Shown here piece by piece: positions 8,869 through 17,508 of a stretch of DNA of 64,000 nt; within the stretch, counting starts at the first letter, position 1; every line of letters starts with the position of its first letter. Under the pieces are notes generated by a model that worked only from the letters and a program-made list of their open reading frames with translations, was not told the DNA's origin and did no database searches. The position numbers were made by a program, and so were the translations under genes. The stretch is from NCBI RefSeq assembly GCF_000240165.1, contig NC_017586.1, positions 372,001-436,000 of the forward strand, written 5' to 3'. The DNA is from Streptantibioticus cattleyicolor NRRL 8057 = DSM 46488 (GTDB taxonomy: Bacteria; Actinomycetota; Actinomycetes; Streptomycetales; Streptomycetaceae).

Positions 8869-10071
8869 ATGCGGACACAACACAACGGCCCGCCCGGGGC
8901 CGGCGGCCGTCGCAGGCTGTCGGTGGTCATCGGCGCGGGCGGCACCGGCGGACACATCTATCCCGGCCTCGCGCTCGCCGAGGCGCTGCGCCGGGCCGAG
9001 CCGGACGCGGAGGTCTCCTTCGTGGGCACCGAACGCGGCCTGGAGACCCGGCTGATACCACAGGCCGGTTACCGGCTGCACACAGTCGACATGATCCCGT
9101 TCGACGCGTCGCTGGGGCTGCGCCGGTACGCGCTGCCCGCGGCGCTGCTGCGGTCGGCCCGGGCCTGCGTGCGGATCCTGCGCGAGCAGGGCGCCTCGGC
9201 GGCGGTCGGGATGGGCGGCTACCCCAGTGCCCCGGTGGTGCTGGGGGCCTGGATGGCCGGGCTGCCGTGCGTGGTCCACGAGTCCAACGCGGTGCCGGGC
9301 CGGGCCAACCGGTTCGCCGCCCGGCTCACCCCGCACGTGGCGCTCGCCTTCGACCGCACCCGCGACCACCTGCCGCCCGGGATCCGCCCGGAGACGGTCG
9401 GCATGCCGCTGACCGAGCAGGTGACGGCGAACGTCACCGGTGCGGCGCGGGCCGCGCTGCGCGCCGAGGCACGGGCCCGCCTCGGGGTGCCGGACGGCGC
9501 CCGGCTGGTGCTGGTCAACGGCGGCAGCCTGGGGGCGGCGCGGCTGACCGAGGCCGCCGTGGGGCTCGCCGCGCGCTGGCGGGACCGGCCGGACGTGCGG
9601 CTGCTGGTCAAGACCGGTCCGGCGGCGCTGCCGGTGACCGCGGCCCGGCTCGCCGGCCACCCCGGGGCCCGGGCGGTCGCCTATCTGGACCGGATGGACC
9701 ACGCCTACGCCGCCGCCGACCTGGTGGTCTGCCGGGCCGGCTCGGCGACCGTGGCGGAGCTGGCCACCGTCGGCCTGCCGGCGGTGCTGGTGCCGTATCC
9801 GCACGCGCCGCACGACCACCAGACGCACAACGCCCGGGTGCTCACCGACGCCGGTGCCGGGCTGCTGCTGCCGGACGGCGAGTGCGTCGCGCACCGGCTG
9901 GCCGCGCTGGTCGAGCCGCTGCTGGCCGATCCGCGGCGGCTGGCCGCGATGGGGCGGGCGGCCGGCCCCGGTGACCACGCCCGCGCCGCCGACCTGCTCG
10001 CCGCCAAGGTGCTGCGGGCCGCCGGCCACCCCACCGCCACCCCCCACAACCACCCGAGGAGCACCGCATGA
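8869..10071 (+). CDS. MurG-like glycosyltransferase, paralogue outside the dcw cluster
   Basis: GT28-family glycosyltransferase of 400 aa. In MurG this enzyme adds GlcNAc from UDP-GlcNAc to lipid I at the inner membrane face. The N-terminal GAGGTGGHIYP (residues 22-32), GGYPSAP and HESNAVPGRANR match MurG closely, as does the C-terminal GSATVAELATVGLPAVLVPYP donor-site block. It is not surrounded by other division or cell-wall cluster genes. Instead its stop overlaps the start of an NAD-dependent sugar dehydratase (ATGA at 10068), suggesting the pair makes and transfers an unusual sugar or a modified lipid-linked intermediate. It might also simply be a second MurG. Confidence 0.85.
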   Translation: MRTQHNGPPGAGGRRRLSVVIGAGGTGGHIYPGLALAEALRRAEPDAEVSFVGTERGLETRLIPQAGYRLHTVDMIPFDASLGLRRYALPAALLRSARACVRILREQGASAAVGMGGYPSAPVVLGAWMAGLPCVVHESNAVPGRANRFAARLTPHVALAFDRTRDHLPPGIRPETVGMPLTEQVTANVTGAARAALRAEARARLGVPDGARLVLVNGGSLGAARLTEAAVGLAARWRDRPDVRLLVKTGPAALPVTAARLAGHPGARAVAYLDRMDHAYAAADLVVCRAGSATVAELATVGLPAVLVPYPHAPHDHQTHNARVLTDAGAGLLLPDGECVAHRLAALVEPLLADPRRLAAMGRAAGPGDHARAADLLAAKVLRAAGHPTATPHNHPRSTA

Positions 10072-11072
10072 CCGACACCGTCCACCCCGCCGACTGGGCC
10101 GGCCGCACCGTACTCGTCACCGGCGCCGAGGGCTTCATCGGCAGCGCCCTGATCGACCTGCTGGTCCAACGCGGCGCCAAGGTACGGGCGTTGGTGCACT
10201 ACAAGCCGTACGCGGAACGCGGCCACCTGGCCGGCCACCTCGCCTCCGGTGCGATCGAGACGGTCGCCGGGGACGTGCGCGACGCCGGCCTGGTGCTGGA
10301 CGCGGTGGCCGGCTGCGACACCGTCCTCCACCTCGCCGCGCTGATCGGCATCCCGTACAGCTACCGGTCCCCGGAGGCGTACGTGCAGACCAACGTGGCC
10401 GGCACCCAGCACGTGGCGGCGGCCTGCCTGCGCCACGGCGCCCGGCTGGTGCACACCTCGACCAGCGAGGTGTACGGCACCGCGCTCACCGCGCCGATCG
10501 GCGAGGACCATCCGCTCCAGCCGCAGTCGCCGTACTCGGCCTCCAAGATCGGCGCCGACATGATGGCGCTCTCCTACGCGCACGCCTTCGAGCTGCCGGT
10601 GACGGTGGTGCGTCCGTTCAACACCTACGGCCCGCGGCAGTCGGCGCGGGCGGTGATCCCGGCGATCCTGGCCCAGCTCCACTCCGGGGCGCGGCGGATC
10701 AGGCTCGGCTCGCTCACCCCCACCCGTGACTTCACCTACGTCACCGACACCGCCGAGGGCTTCCTCGCCGCGGCGGTCGCCGAACGGGCCGTCGGCGAGG
10801 TGGTCAACCTCGGTACCGGCAGCGAGATCTCCATCGGCGACCTGGCCGCCGAGCTGATCGCGGTCTCCGGGCGGGACGCCGAGATCACGGTGGCCCCGCA
10901 GCGGCTGCGCCCGGCCGGCAGCGAGGTGGAACGGCTGCTGTCGGACAACGCCAAGGCCCGCGAGCTGACCGGCTGGCGCCCCCGGGTCACGCTCACCGAG
11001 GGGCTGCGCCGCACCTCGCGCTGGGTCGCCGACAACCTCGACGCGTTCGCCCCGCACCGCTACCAGGTCTGA
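10068..11072 (+). CDS. NAD-dependent nucleotide-sugar epimerase/4,6-dehydratase (LegB-like)
   Basis: Extended short-chain dehydrogenase of 334 aa acting on a nucleotide sugar. It has the NAD motif TGAEGFIGS (residues about 18-26), the TSTSEVYG block with active-site Ser/Thr, and the SPYSASK Tyr-x3-Lys catalytic pair; VVRPFNTYGPRQ is the substrate-binding region. The stretch HLAALIGIPYSYRSPEAYV is characteristic of the 4,6-dehydratase group that includes LegB (UDP-GlcNAc 4,6-dehydratase) rather than RmlB. The start ATG overlaps the stop of the MurG-like gene by four bases, so the two are translationally coupled and likely work on one pathway. The end product is unknown. Confidence 0.85.
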   Translation: MTDTVHPADWAGRTVLVTGAEGFIGSALIDLLVQRGAKVRALVHYKPYAERGHLAGHLASGAIETVAGDVRDAGLVLDAVAGCDTVLHLAALIGIPYSYRSPEAYVQTNVAGTQHVAAACLRHGARLVHTSTSEVYGTALTAPIGEDHPLQPQSPYSASKIGADMMALSYAHAFELPVTVVRPFNTYGPRQSARAVIPAILAQLHSGARRIRLGSLTPTRDFTYVTDTAEGFLAAAVAERAVGEVVNLGTGSEISIGDLAAELIAVSGRDAEITVAPQRLRPAGSEVERLLSDNAKARELTGWRPRVTLTEGLRRTSRWVADNLDAFAPHRYQV

Positions 11073-11081
11073 CCCGTGCGG

Positions 11082-11119
11082 CCCGCGCGGCGCCCGCAGG
11101 TGCGCGGACGCCGCGCGGG
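11082..11119. terminator. Bidirectional hairpin between dehydratase and fumarylacetoacetase genes
   Basis: An 11-bp perfect stem (11082-11092 with 11109-11119) sits between two convergent stop codons. Its position suits termination from both sides. Confidence 0.6.
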
Positions 11120-11127
11120 ATCACGGC

Positions 11128-12354
11128 TCACCTGGCCGGCAACACGCGTCCGGTGACCTCGCCGAAGCCGACGCGGGTGCCGTCCCGGCCGGGGGCCCAG
11201 GCGGTGATGGAGACCTCGTCGCCGTCGGCGAGGAAGCCGCGTTCGGTGCCGTCCGGCAGGCGCAGCGGTGTCCGGCCGCCGCGGGTCAGCTCCAGCAGGC
11301 AGCCCAGTTCGTCCGGGCGGGGGCCGCTGACCGTGCCGGAGGCGTACAGGTCGCCGGTGCGCAGGCTCGCGCCGCCCACCGTCATGTGGGCGAGCATCTG
11401 GGCGCCGGTCCAGTACATCGTGGCGAACGGCGGCCGGGAGACCACGTGTCCGTTGATCCGGATCTCCAGCCGCAGGTCGAGCCCCCACGGCTGCTCGTCG
11501 GCGTCGTCGAGGTACGGCAGCAGCGGGGTGTCGCGCGCCGGCGGGGCGACCCGTGCGGCGTCGAGGGCGTCCAGCGGCACCACCCACGGCGAGACGGAGG
11601 TGGCGAAGGACTTGCCGAGGAAGGGGCCGAGCGGCTGGTACTCCCACGCCTGGATGTCCCGCGCCGACCAGTCGTTGACCAGGCAGACGCCGAAGACATG
11701 GTCGGCGAAGGCACCCTGCGCCACCGGCTCCCCCCACACCGAGGGCGCCCCGACGACGAACCCGACCTCGGCCTCGAAGTCGAGCCGGGCGGAGGAGGCG
11801 AAGACAGGTGACGCATCGTCAGGAAGCTTGCGCTGACCGCTCGGACGCGTCACATCGGTGCCGGAGACCACGACGGTCCCGGCCCGGCCGTGGTAACCGA
11901 TGGGCAGGTGCTTCCAGTTGGGCGGCAGCGCCTCGCCGTCCGGCCGGAACAGGCGGCCGGCGTTGGTGGCGTGGTGTTCGCTGGCGTAGAAGTCGACGTA
12001 GTCGGCGACCTCGATGGGCAGCCGCAAGGTCACCTCGGACAGCGGGTGCAGATGCGGGGCGACCGCGTCGCGGTGGGCCGCCCCGGTGAGCCAGTCGGCG
12101 ACCGCGGCGCGGACCCGCCGCCACGCCGGACGCCCGGCCGCCAGCAGCGGGCCCAGCGTCGGGTGGCCGAGCAGTCCGGCGTCGGGCGAGCCGACGGCAC
12201 GTGCCGCCGCCCCGGCGTCGAGCACCTGGTCGCCGATGCGGACGCCGATCCGGCCGCGCCCGGGGTCGTCCGCGGTGGCGAACACCCCGTAGGGCAGGTT
12301 GTGCGGTCCGAAGAGCCCGGCCGCCCCGGCATCCAGCGGGCTGACATCTGGCAT
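11128..12354 (-). CDS. fahA: Fumarylacetoacetase
   Basis: Hydrolyses 4-fumarylacetoacetate to fumarate and acetoacetate, the last step of tyrosine/homogentisate degradation, in the cytoplasm. The 408-aa length fits the family. The N-terminal SH3-like part is followed by the catalytic domain: YVDFYASEHHATN and FRPDGEALPPNWKHLPIGYHGR are hallmark stretches, and metal ligands lie in DFEAEVGFV and LVNDWSARDIQ. The start ATG at 12354 was preferred to a GTG 33 bases upstream because GGAAGGCGAGG precedes the ATG and homologues begin near here. No other tyrosine-degradation gene is adjacent. Confidence 0.95.
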   Translation of the reverse strand: MPDVSPLDAGAAGLFGPHNLPYGVFATADDPGRGRIGVRIGDQVLDAGAAARAVGSPDAGLLGHPTLGPLLAAGRPAWRRVRAAVADWLTGAAHRDAVAPHLHPLSEVTLRLPIEVADYVDFYASEHHATNAGRLFRPDGEALPPNWKHLPIGYHGRAGTVVVSGTDVTRPSGQRKLPDDASPVFASSARLDFEAEVGFVVGAPSVWGEPVAQGAFADHVFGVCLVNDWSARDIQAWEYQPLGPFLGKSFATSVSPWVVPLDALDAARVAPPARDTPLLPYLDDADEQPWGLDLRLEIRINGHVVSRPPFATMYWTGAQMLAHMTVGGASLRTGDLYASGTVSGPRPDELGCLLELTRGGRTPLRLPDGTERGFLADGDEVSITAWAPGRDGTRVGFGEVTGRVLPAR

Positions 12355-12439
12355 GGTGTGCCTCGCCTTCCACGTCTCGCTTGCCACGTCGGGTCGACGC
12401 GCGACGATCAGGCTACGGGGTGCGGGCGGCGCCCCGTGA

Positions 12440-12592
12440 TCACCAGCGGCGCAGGGCCATCAGCCGGCGGCGGACGTCGGTGCGCTGGCGCGGCAGGCGG
12501 GGTGTCCGGGCGGCGCCCGGCGCGGCCTCGTCGGCCGTACGGGCGGTGTGCTCTCCCGGAACGGGACATTGCTGGTGCGGTGCGGTGTTCAT
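12440..12592 (-). CDS. Possible small basic protein (50 aa)
   Basis: A 50-codon frame with ATG at 12592, GAGGG about ten bases upstream and TGA at 12440-12442. The product is basic at its C-terminus (RLPRQRTDVRRRLMALRRW) with no recognisable domain. It lies between the fumarylacetoacetase and winged-helix genes on the same strand. It is too short to judge by codon bias; reported as possible only. Confidence 0.3.
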   Translation of the reverse strand: MNTAPHQQCPVPGEHTARTADEAAPGAARTPRLPRQRTDVRRRLMALRRW

Positions 12593-12856
12593 GGCTGGCG
12601 TTCCCTCACGGTCGCTCCGGTGCGGCTGCGGACGCCGGTGGTCCGGCGGTGCGCTTCCAGGTGGAATACCGGACGCCCGGCGTGGCCCCGGCGGTTCCCC
12701 GCGGTCCGTAAACGCCTCGGCCGCCGCCGTGGTAACGCCGGCCCGGCGGGGGACCTGGATGGTAGGGCCATGGATACGCCTGCCCGGTGCCGCCGGTTCG
12801 ATGCCCGGCGCACCGCGCGAACGGGTGCGCCGGGAGCGGGAACGACCGTCGCGCCG
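12593..12856. other. Intergenic stretch, nothing recognised
   Basis: Between the possible small gene and the stop of the winged-helix gene. No convincing coding frame, RNA or repeat is seen. If the small gene is not real, the empty stretch extends from 12355 to 12856. Confidence 0.4.
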
Positions 12857-13387
12857 TCAGCCCGCCGTGCCGGGTACGTACTTGTAGCCGACCCGGCGCA
12901 CGGTCACGATGCCGGAGCGGTGGCGCGGGCCGAGCTTGCGGCGCAGCCGGGCGACGTGCACGTCCACGGTGCGTCCGTCGCCCACGTGGCCGTACCCCCA
13001 GACGGTGGTGACCAGTTGGTCGCGGGTGTGGACCCGGTGCGGGTGGGCCACCAGGTGGGCCAGCAGCTCGAACTCCAGGTAGGTCAGGTCGAGCGGGCGG
13101 CCGTCGACGGTGACGGTGCGCCGCTCGCCGTCGATCCGGATGGGGTCACCGGGCGGCGCGGGGGCGGGCTGCTCCGCGGCGGGCGCCACCTGGTCGGCGG
13201 GGACGAGGACGAGGTAGCCGACCATCGGCGGCTGCCCGGGGAGCACGGGCAGGCTGTGGCCGGGGGCGGGCATCCAGGTCGCCCCGGGAGGCAGGAAGTC
13301 CGGTACCGGTACGACCTCGTCCGGACGGACGGCGCGCAGCCGCTGTCGGGGCGGGACCGGGGTGGGCAGGGACTGGGTGTTCGACAT
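12857..13387 (-). CDS. Stand-alone winged-helix (OmpR-type DNA-binding) protein
   Basis: Transcription factor of 176 aa made of a C-terminal OmpR/PhoB-type winged helix (residues about 85-173: LDLTYLEFELLAHLVAHPHRV, TVWGYGHVGDGRTVDVHVARLRRKL, VRRVGYKYV) without a receiver domain. The N-terminal 80 residues are proline-rich and contain no Asp pocket, so it cannot be phospho-activated in the usual way. Such orphan winged-helix proteins are widespread in Streptomyces with unclear targets. An alternative is an anti-parallel partner of a true response regulator; the sequence does not decide this. Confidence 0.85.
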   Translation of the reverse strand: MSNTQSLPTPVPPRQRLRAVRPDEVVPVPDFLPPGATWMPAPGHSLPVLPGQPPMVGYLVLVPADQVAPAAEQPAPAPPGDPIRIDGERRTVTVDGRPLDLTYLEFELLAHLVAHPHRVHTRDQLVTTVWGYGHVGDGRTVDVHVARLRRKLGPRHRSGIVTVRRVGYKYVPGTAG

Positions 13388-13829
13388 GGGTCTCGGCTCT
13401 TTCGCGCGAAGGGGCGTCGGTGGACGTCTGCGCGGTGCCGGGCGCCGTGGCGGGCCCTCGTCCCGTGACGGGACGCCGGGGCCGGATCAGCCGTGGGCGC
13501 GCGACCGCGCGGGGATCGCGCGGCAACACTCACGGTCGAAGTGGTGTGCTTGCCGGGACGGCCAGAACGGCTCGAGGTCACTGCGACCTGTCGCGGTGTC
13601 AATCAAGCTGGCCATGGCTGTATTGAACCAGAAAGCGGGCCCGGGCCGACATGGCGGGTGGCGAAAACGCCGTTTCCCGCCACCGTCCCCGCCCGGGGGC
13701 CCGACGACGACCGCCCCCTCCCGGCACGGGGAGGGGGCGGTACACGTCAAGCCGGACGCCGCACGGGGGAAGCGGCGCCCGACACCTCAAGGATAGCAAA
13801 CGGCTGCCCCATACAACCAATCCGTCCGC
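13388..13829. other. Intergenic stretch with one hairpin, no gene
   Basis: These 442 bases lie between two minus-strand genes. They hold the hairpin at 13711-13740 and a lower-GC area at 13785-13825. Open frames present lack ribosome sites and cross the hairpin, so I do not call them. Confidence 0.45.
13711..13740 (-). terminator. Hairpin terminator after the Mrr-like nuclease gene
   Basis: A perfect 12-bp stem (13711-13722 with 13729-13740) with loop GGCACG, 90 bases beyond the nuclease stop codon at 13830. Confidence 0.65.
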
Positions 13830-14471
13830 TCAGCGGACCATCCACGGCGCGGGCCCGCTCCCCGAGGCCCAGCCGGCCAGCCATTCCCGGTCGTAGCAGT
13901 GGATCCGCTGGCTCACGGCGTACTGCGCGGCCTGCCGGGTGAACGAGGACGTGGTCACCACCGCGGCGATCTCGGCGTGGTGCACCGTCCAGCACGTACC
14001 GCCGAAGCGCTGCAGGTCCGGCGAGCCGACCTTGTTCGTCGGCGAGTACCGCTTGCACTGGATCACCAGGCGGTGCCCCTGCGGAGTCGTCGCGACGACA
14101 TCGGCCCCCAGGTCCCCCGCCCCGCCGACCACCCGCACGTCCCGGCACCCGTCCCGCCGGCACAGATGGGCCACGGCCTCCTCGAACTCCCGTGGCGTCA
14201 TCGTCAGATACGTCGCGATCTCCCGGGCCCGCAGCTCCCGTATCCGCTGCCGCTCCCGCGCGAACGCCGCCTGCCGCCGCCGGTTCCTGACCACCCCCAC
14301 CACCACGGCCGCCACGATCATCCAGATCACCACGCCGAGCGGGTCGAACGAGGCGATCCACGCCCCCACCACCGTCACCCCCACGAACAGCGCGAGGTCC
14401 TTCGCCTGCTCCGGATGGGCCTCGAAGTGGCGACGTATCTTCCCCGGTCGACGGTCAGCCGGAACGGTCAC
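13830..14471 (-). CDS. Membrane-anchored Mrr-like restriction endonuclease domain protein
   Basis: Putative nuclease of 213 aa. Two hydrophobic segments (about residues 24-42 and 45-61) precede a charged helix and an Mrr_cat/DUF2034 domain. The PD-(D/E)XK-type core is visible as FEEAVAHLCRRDGC, GGAGDLGADVVA and VIQCKRYS (Asp, then Gln-x-Lys). Family members are restriction-like enzymes or housekeeping nucleases; the membrane anchor and absence of a methylase gene argue against a classical restriction system. It may cut foreign or damaged DNA near the envelope, but this is inference. The gene is monocistronic with a terminator. Confidence 0.85.
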   Translation of the reverse strand: MTVPADRRPGKIRRHFEAHPEQAKDLALFVGVTVVGAWIASFDPLGVVIWMIVAAVVVGVVRNRRRQAAFARERQRIRELRAREIATYLTMTPREFEEAVAHLCRRDGCRDVRVVGGAGDLGADVVATTPQGHRLVIQCKRYSPTNKVGSPDLQRFGGTCWTVHHAEIAAVVTTSSFTRQAAQYAVSQRIHCYDREWLAGWASGSGPAPWMVR

Positions 14472-14558
14472 TGGTCCTCCGCGTGATCGAGCGTGAGGGG
14501 AGGGTAACGGCTGGGTGGGGGTGGGGGGTTGGGGTCATCTGGCAACCCGAACGCGACA

Positions 14559-14585
14559 GGCCCTCCCGGAGCGCCCGGGAGGGCC
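14559..14585 (-). terminator. Hairpin terminator after the acyl-CoA dehydrogenase gene
   Basis: An 11-bp perfect stem (14559-14569 with 14575-14585) and 5-base loop begin 25 bases beyond the stop codon at 14610. Confidence 0.7.
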
Positions 14586-14609
14586 CGCGCCGCGAGGCGG
14601 TCTCGTCGG

Positions 14610-15863
<1,254 letters not shown>

Positions 15864-15882
15864 CGTTCCCCTCCACCTGCTT

Positions 15883-15922
15883 GTTACTAGCGGTAACATG
15901 AAGTGTGTTACCGGCCGGTAAG
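15883..15922. promoter_or_regulatory. Two palindromic sites between acyl-CoA dehydrogenase and TetR genes
   Basis: GTTACTAGCGGTAAC at 15883-15897 and the perfect palindrome TTACCGGCCGGTAA at 15908-15921 share GTTAC/GGTAA half-sites. They lie 20-60 bases upstream of the dehydrogenase start and about 95-130 bases upstream of the TetR-type gene. Operator position and symmetry are typical for TetR dimers. Repression of the dehydrogenase and autoregulation are inferred. Confidence 0.65.
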
Positions 15923-16014
15923 CCCTGTCAACTCATCCCCGAGTGCGCGGGACCGGCTGGTACGGGTGTTACGTTGCGCAGAGCGCAAGAAATCGAACGG
16001 GCGGGGAGGCTCGG

Positions 16015-16662
16015 GTGCACACCAGCCAACGACGTGACCAGCAGCAGGCGGCGGAACGCCGCCGCAGGGAACTGCTGGAGGCCGCGGACCGGGTGGTGCT
16101 GCGCGACGGGCCGGAGGCGTCGATGAACGCGATCGCCGCCGAGGCGGGGATCACCAAGCCGATCCTGTACCGGCACTTCGGCGACAAGAGCGGCCTGTAC
16201 CGGGCGCTCGCCAAGCGCCACACCGACGGGCTCCTCACCCAGCTGCGGGCCGCGCTGGACTCCCCCGGCGCCCGCCGCGACCGGGTGGAGGCGACGCTGG
16301 ACGCCTACCTGTCGGCGATCGAGTCCCGTCCGCAGGTCTACCGCTTCCTGATGCACCCCACCGAGGAGGAGACCGCCGACGCCGAGAAGGGCTTCGACGT
16401 CGGCCGCCACTCCGCCCCGCTGCTGCGCCGGCTCGGCGAGGAACTCGCCGGGATCATCGCCGAACGCCTCGACCTCGGCCCCAACAGCGCCGAACTCGCC
16501 CGGGTCTGGGGCCACGGCATCGTCGGCATGATGCACGCGGCCGGCGACTGGTGGCTCGGCGAACGCCCTTGCCCCCGCGAGCAGTTGGTGCGCCACCTGG
16601 CCGACCTGCTGTGGGGCCGGCTCGCCGCGGCCGGCGACCTGCCGGGCGGCCCGGGGCTCTGA
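16015..16662 (+). CDS. TetR-family transcriptional regulator
   Basis: One-component repressor of 215 aa. The GTG start at 16015 is set by GGGGAGG six bases upstream. The N-terminal helix-turn-helix is clear (LLEAADRVVLRDG, then MNAIAAEAGITKPILYRHFGDKSGLYRAL), and the C-terminal ligand domain runs from about residue 70. It is divergent from the acyl-CoA dehydrogenase gene with two palindromes between; a fatty acyl-CoA ligand is a reasonable guess by analogy with FadR-like TetR proteins, not shown by the sequence. Confidence 0.92.
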   Translation: MHTSQRRDQQQAAERRRRELLEAADRVVLRDGPEASMNAIAAEAGITKPILYRHFGDKSGLYRALAKRHTDGLLTQLRAALDSPGARRDRVEATLDAYLSAIESRPQVYRFLMHPTEEETADAEKGFDVGRHSAPLLRRLGEELAGIIAERLDLGPNSAELARVWGHGIVGMMHAAGDWWLGERPCPREQLVRHLADLLWGRLAAAGDLPGGPGL

Positions 16663-16689
16663 CCGCCCGCTCCCCGGCCGGCCCCGGTC

Positions 16690-17235
16690 TCAGCGCACCT
16701 GGGACCAGGGCGCCCTGCGCGCGGCACGCAGGGCGCGCCGCTTGCGCAGGCCGGTCAGGCGGTCGGTGAACAGGCCGCCGTCGAGGTGGACGCACTCGTG
16801 CTGGAGGCAGCGGGCGAAGAAGCCGGTGCCGGCCACCCGCACCGGGTGGCCGTGGACGTCCACGCCCTCGACCACGGTCTCGTCGAAGCGCGGGGTGGCC
16901 GCGTCGATGCCGGGCAGCGACAGGCAGCCCTCGGAGCCGGTGACGGTGACCCCGCCGGCCTCCACCAGCCGGGGGTTGACCACGTGTCCGAGGTGCCGGA
17001 GTTCCTCGTCGTCCGGGCAGTCGTAGACGAACACCCGCAGCGCCGTCCCGATCTGCGGCGCGGCCAGCCCGACCCCGTCCGCCGCGTACATGGTGGCGAA
17101 CATGTCCTCCACCAGCCGGGCCAGCCCGGCATCGAATACGGTGACCTCCGCCGCGGGCTCGCGCAGGACCGGATCGCCCCACAGCCGCACGGGCCGTACG
17201 GTGCCGGAACTGCCGGGGATGGAACGGGCTGACAT
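16690..17235 (-). CDS. def: Peptide deformylase
   Basis: Removes the formyl group from N-terminal formyl-methionine of new proteins using a bound metal ion. 181 aa. All three family motifs are present: GVGLAAPQIG, EGCLSLPG (metal-ligand Cys) and HECVHLDG (two metal-ligand His and catalytic Glu); the usual Asp of HECDHLDG is Val here. ATG at 17235 was chosen because a TACTCT -10-like box lies seven bases upstream, fitting a leaderless transcript. Streptomycetes often have several def paralogues; this one is not next to fmt, so it may be an additional copy. Confidence 0.94.
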   Translation of the reverse strand: MSARSIPGSSGTVRPVRLWGDPVLREPAAEVTVFDAGLARLVEDMFATMYAADGVGLAAPQIGTALRVFVYDCPDDEELRHLGHVVNPRLVEAGGVTVTGSEGCLSLPGIDAATPRFDETVVEGVDVHGHPVRVAGTGFFARCLQHECVHLDGGLFTDRLTGLRKRRALRAARRAPWSQVR

Positions 17236-17242
17236 GGCGCCA

Positions 17243-17248
17243 AGAGTA
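17243..17248 (-). promoter_or_regulatory. -10-like box for leaderless def transcript
   Basis: TACTCT on the minus strand, seven bases before the ATG of the deformylase gene, with no ribosome site between. Typical spacing for actinobacterial leaderless genes. Confidence 0.45.
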
Positions 17249-17348
17249 CGGTCCCGGCGACCGGCCGCGGCCCGCCGGGCGAGGGCGCGCACCGCCCCCG
17301 CACACCCCGGCGGCGGCCACGCGGTGCGGGGCCGGGGCCGGGACTCGA

Positions 17349-17354
17349 TAGGCT
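17349..17354 (+). promoter_or_regulatory. -10-like box upstream of murT
   Basis: TAGGCT on the plus strand about 150 bases before murT. A GTG follows five bases later but its frame is not convincing, so this is read as a possible murT-gatD promoter with a leader. Confidence 0.35.
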
Positions 17355-17508
17355 GATCCGTGACCGAAGCCCCTCCGCCCGGCGGACCGGCACGGCGCGT
17401 GCCCCTATCCGGGCGGCTCCGTACCCGGCCGGGCGCGCCCCGTCGCCCCCCTGGGACGGCGGTGCCTGGAACGGGCCCGGTGCCGGACGCGAGGAGGATC
17501 AAAGGACG

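Noticed and set aside
13487-13750. 87-codon minus-strand frame
   Set aside because: No ribosome site, runs through a terminator-like hairpin, composition not protein-like.
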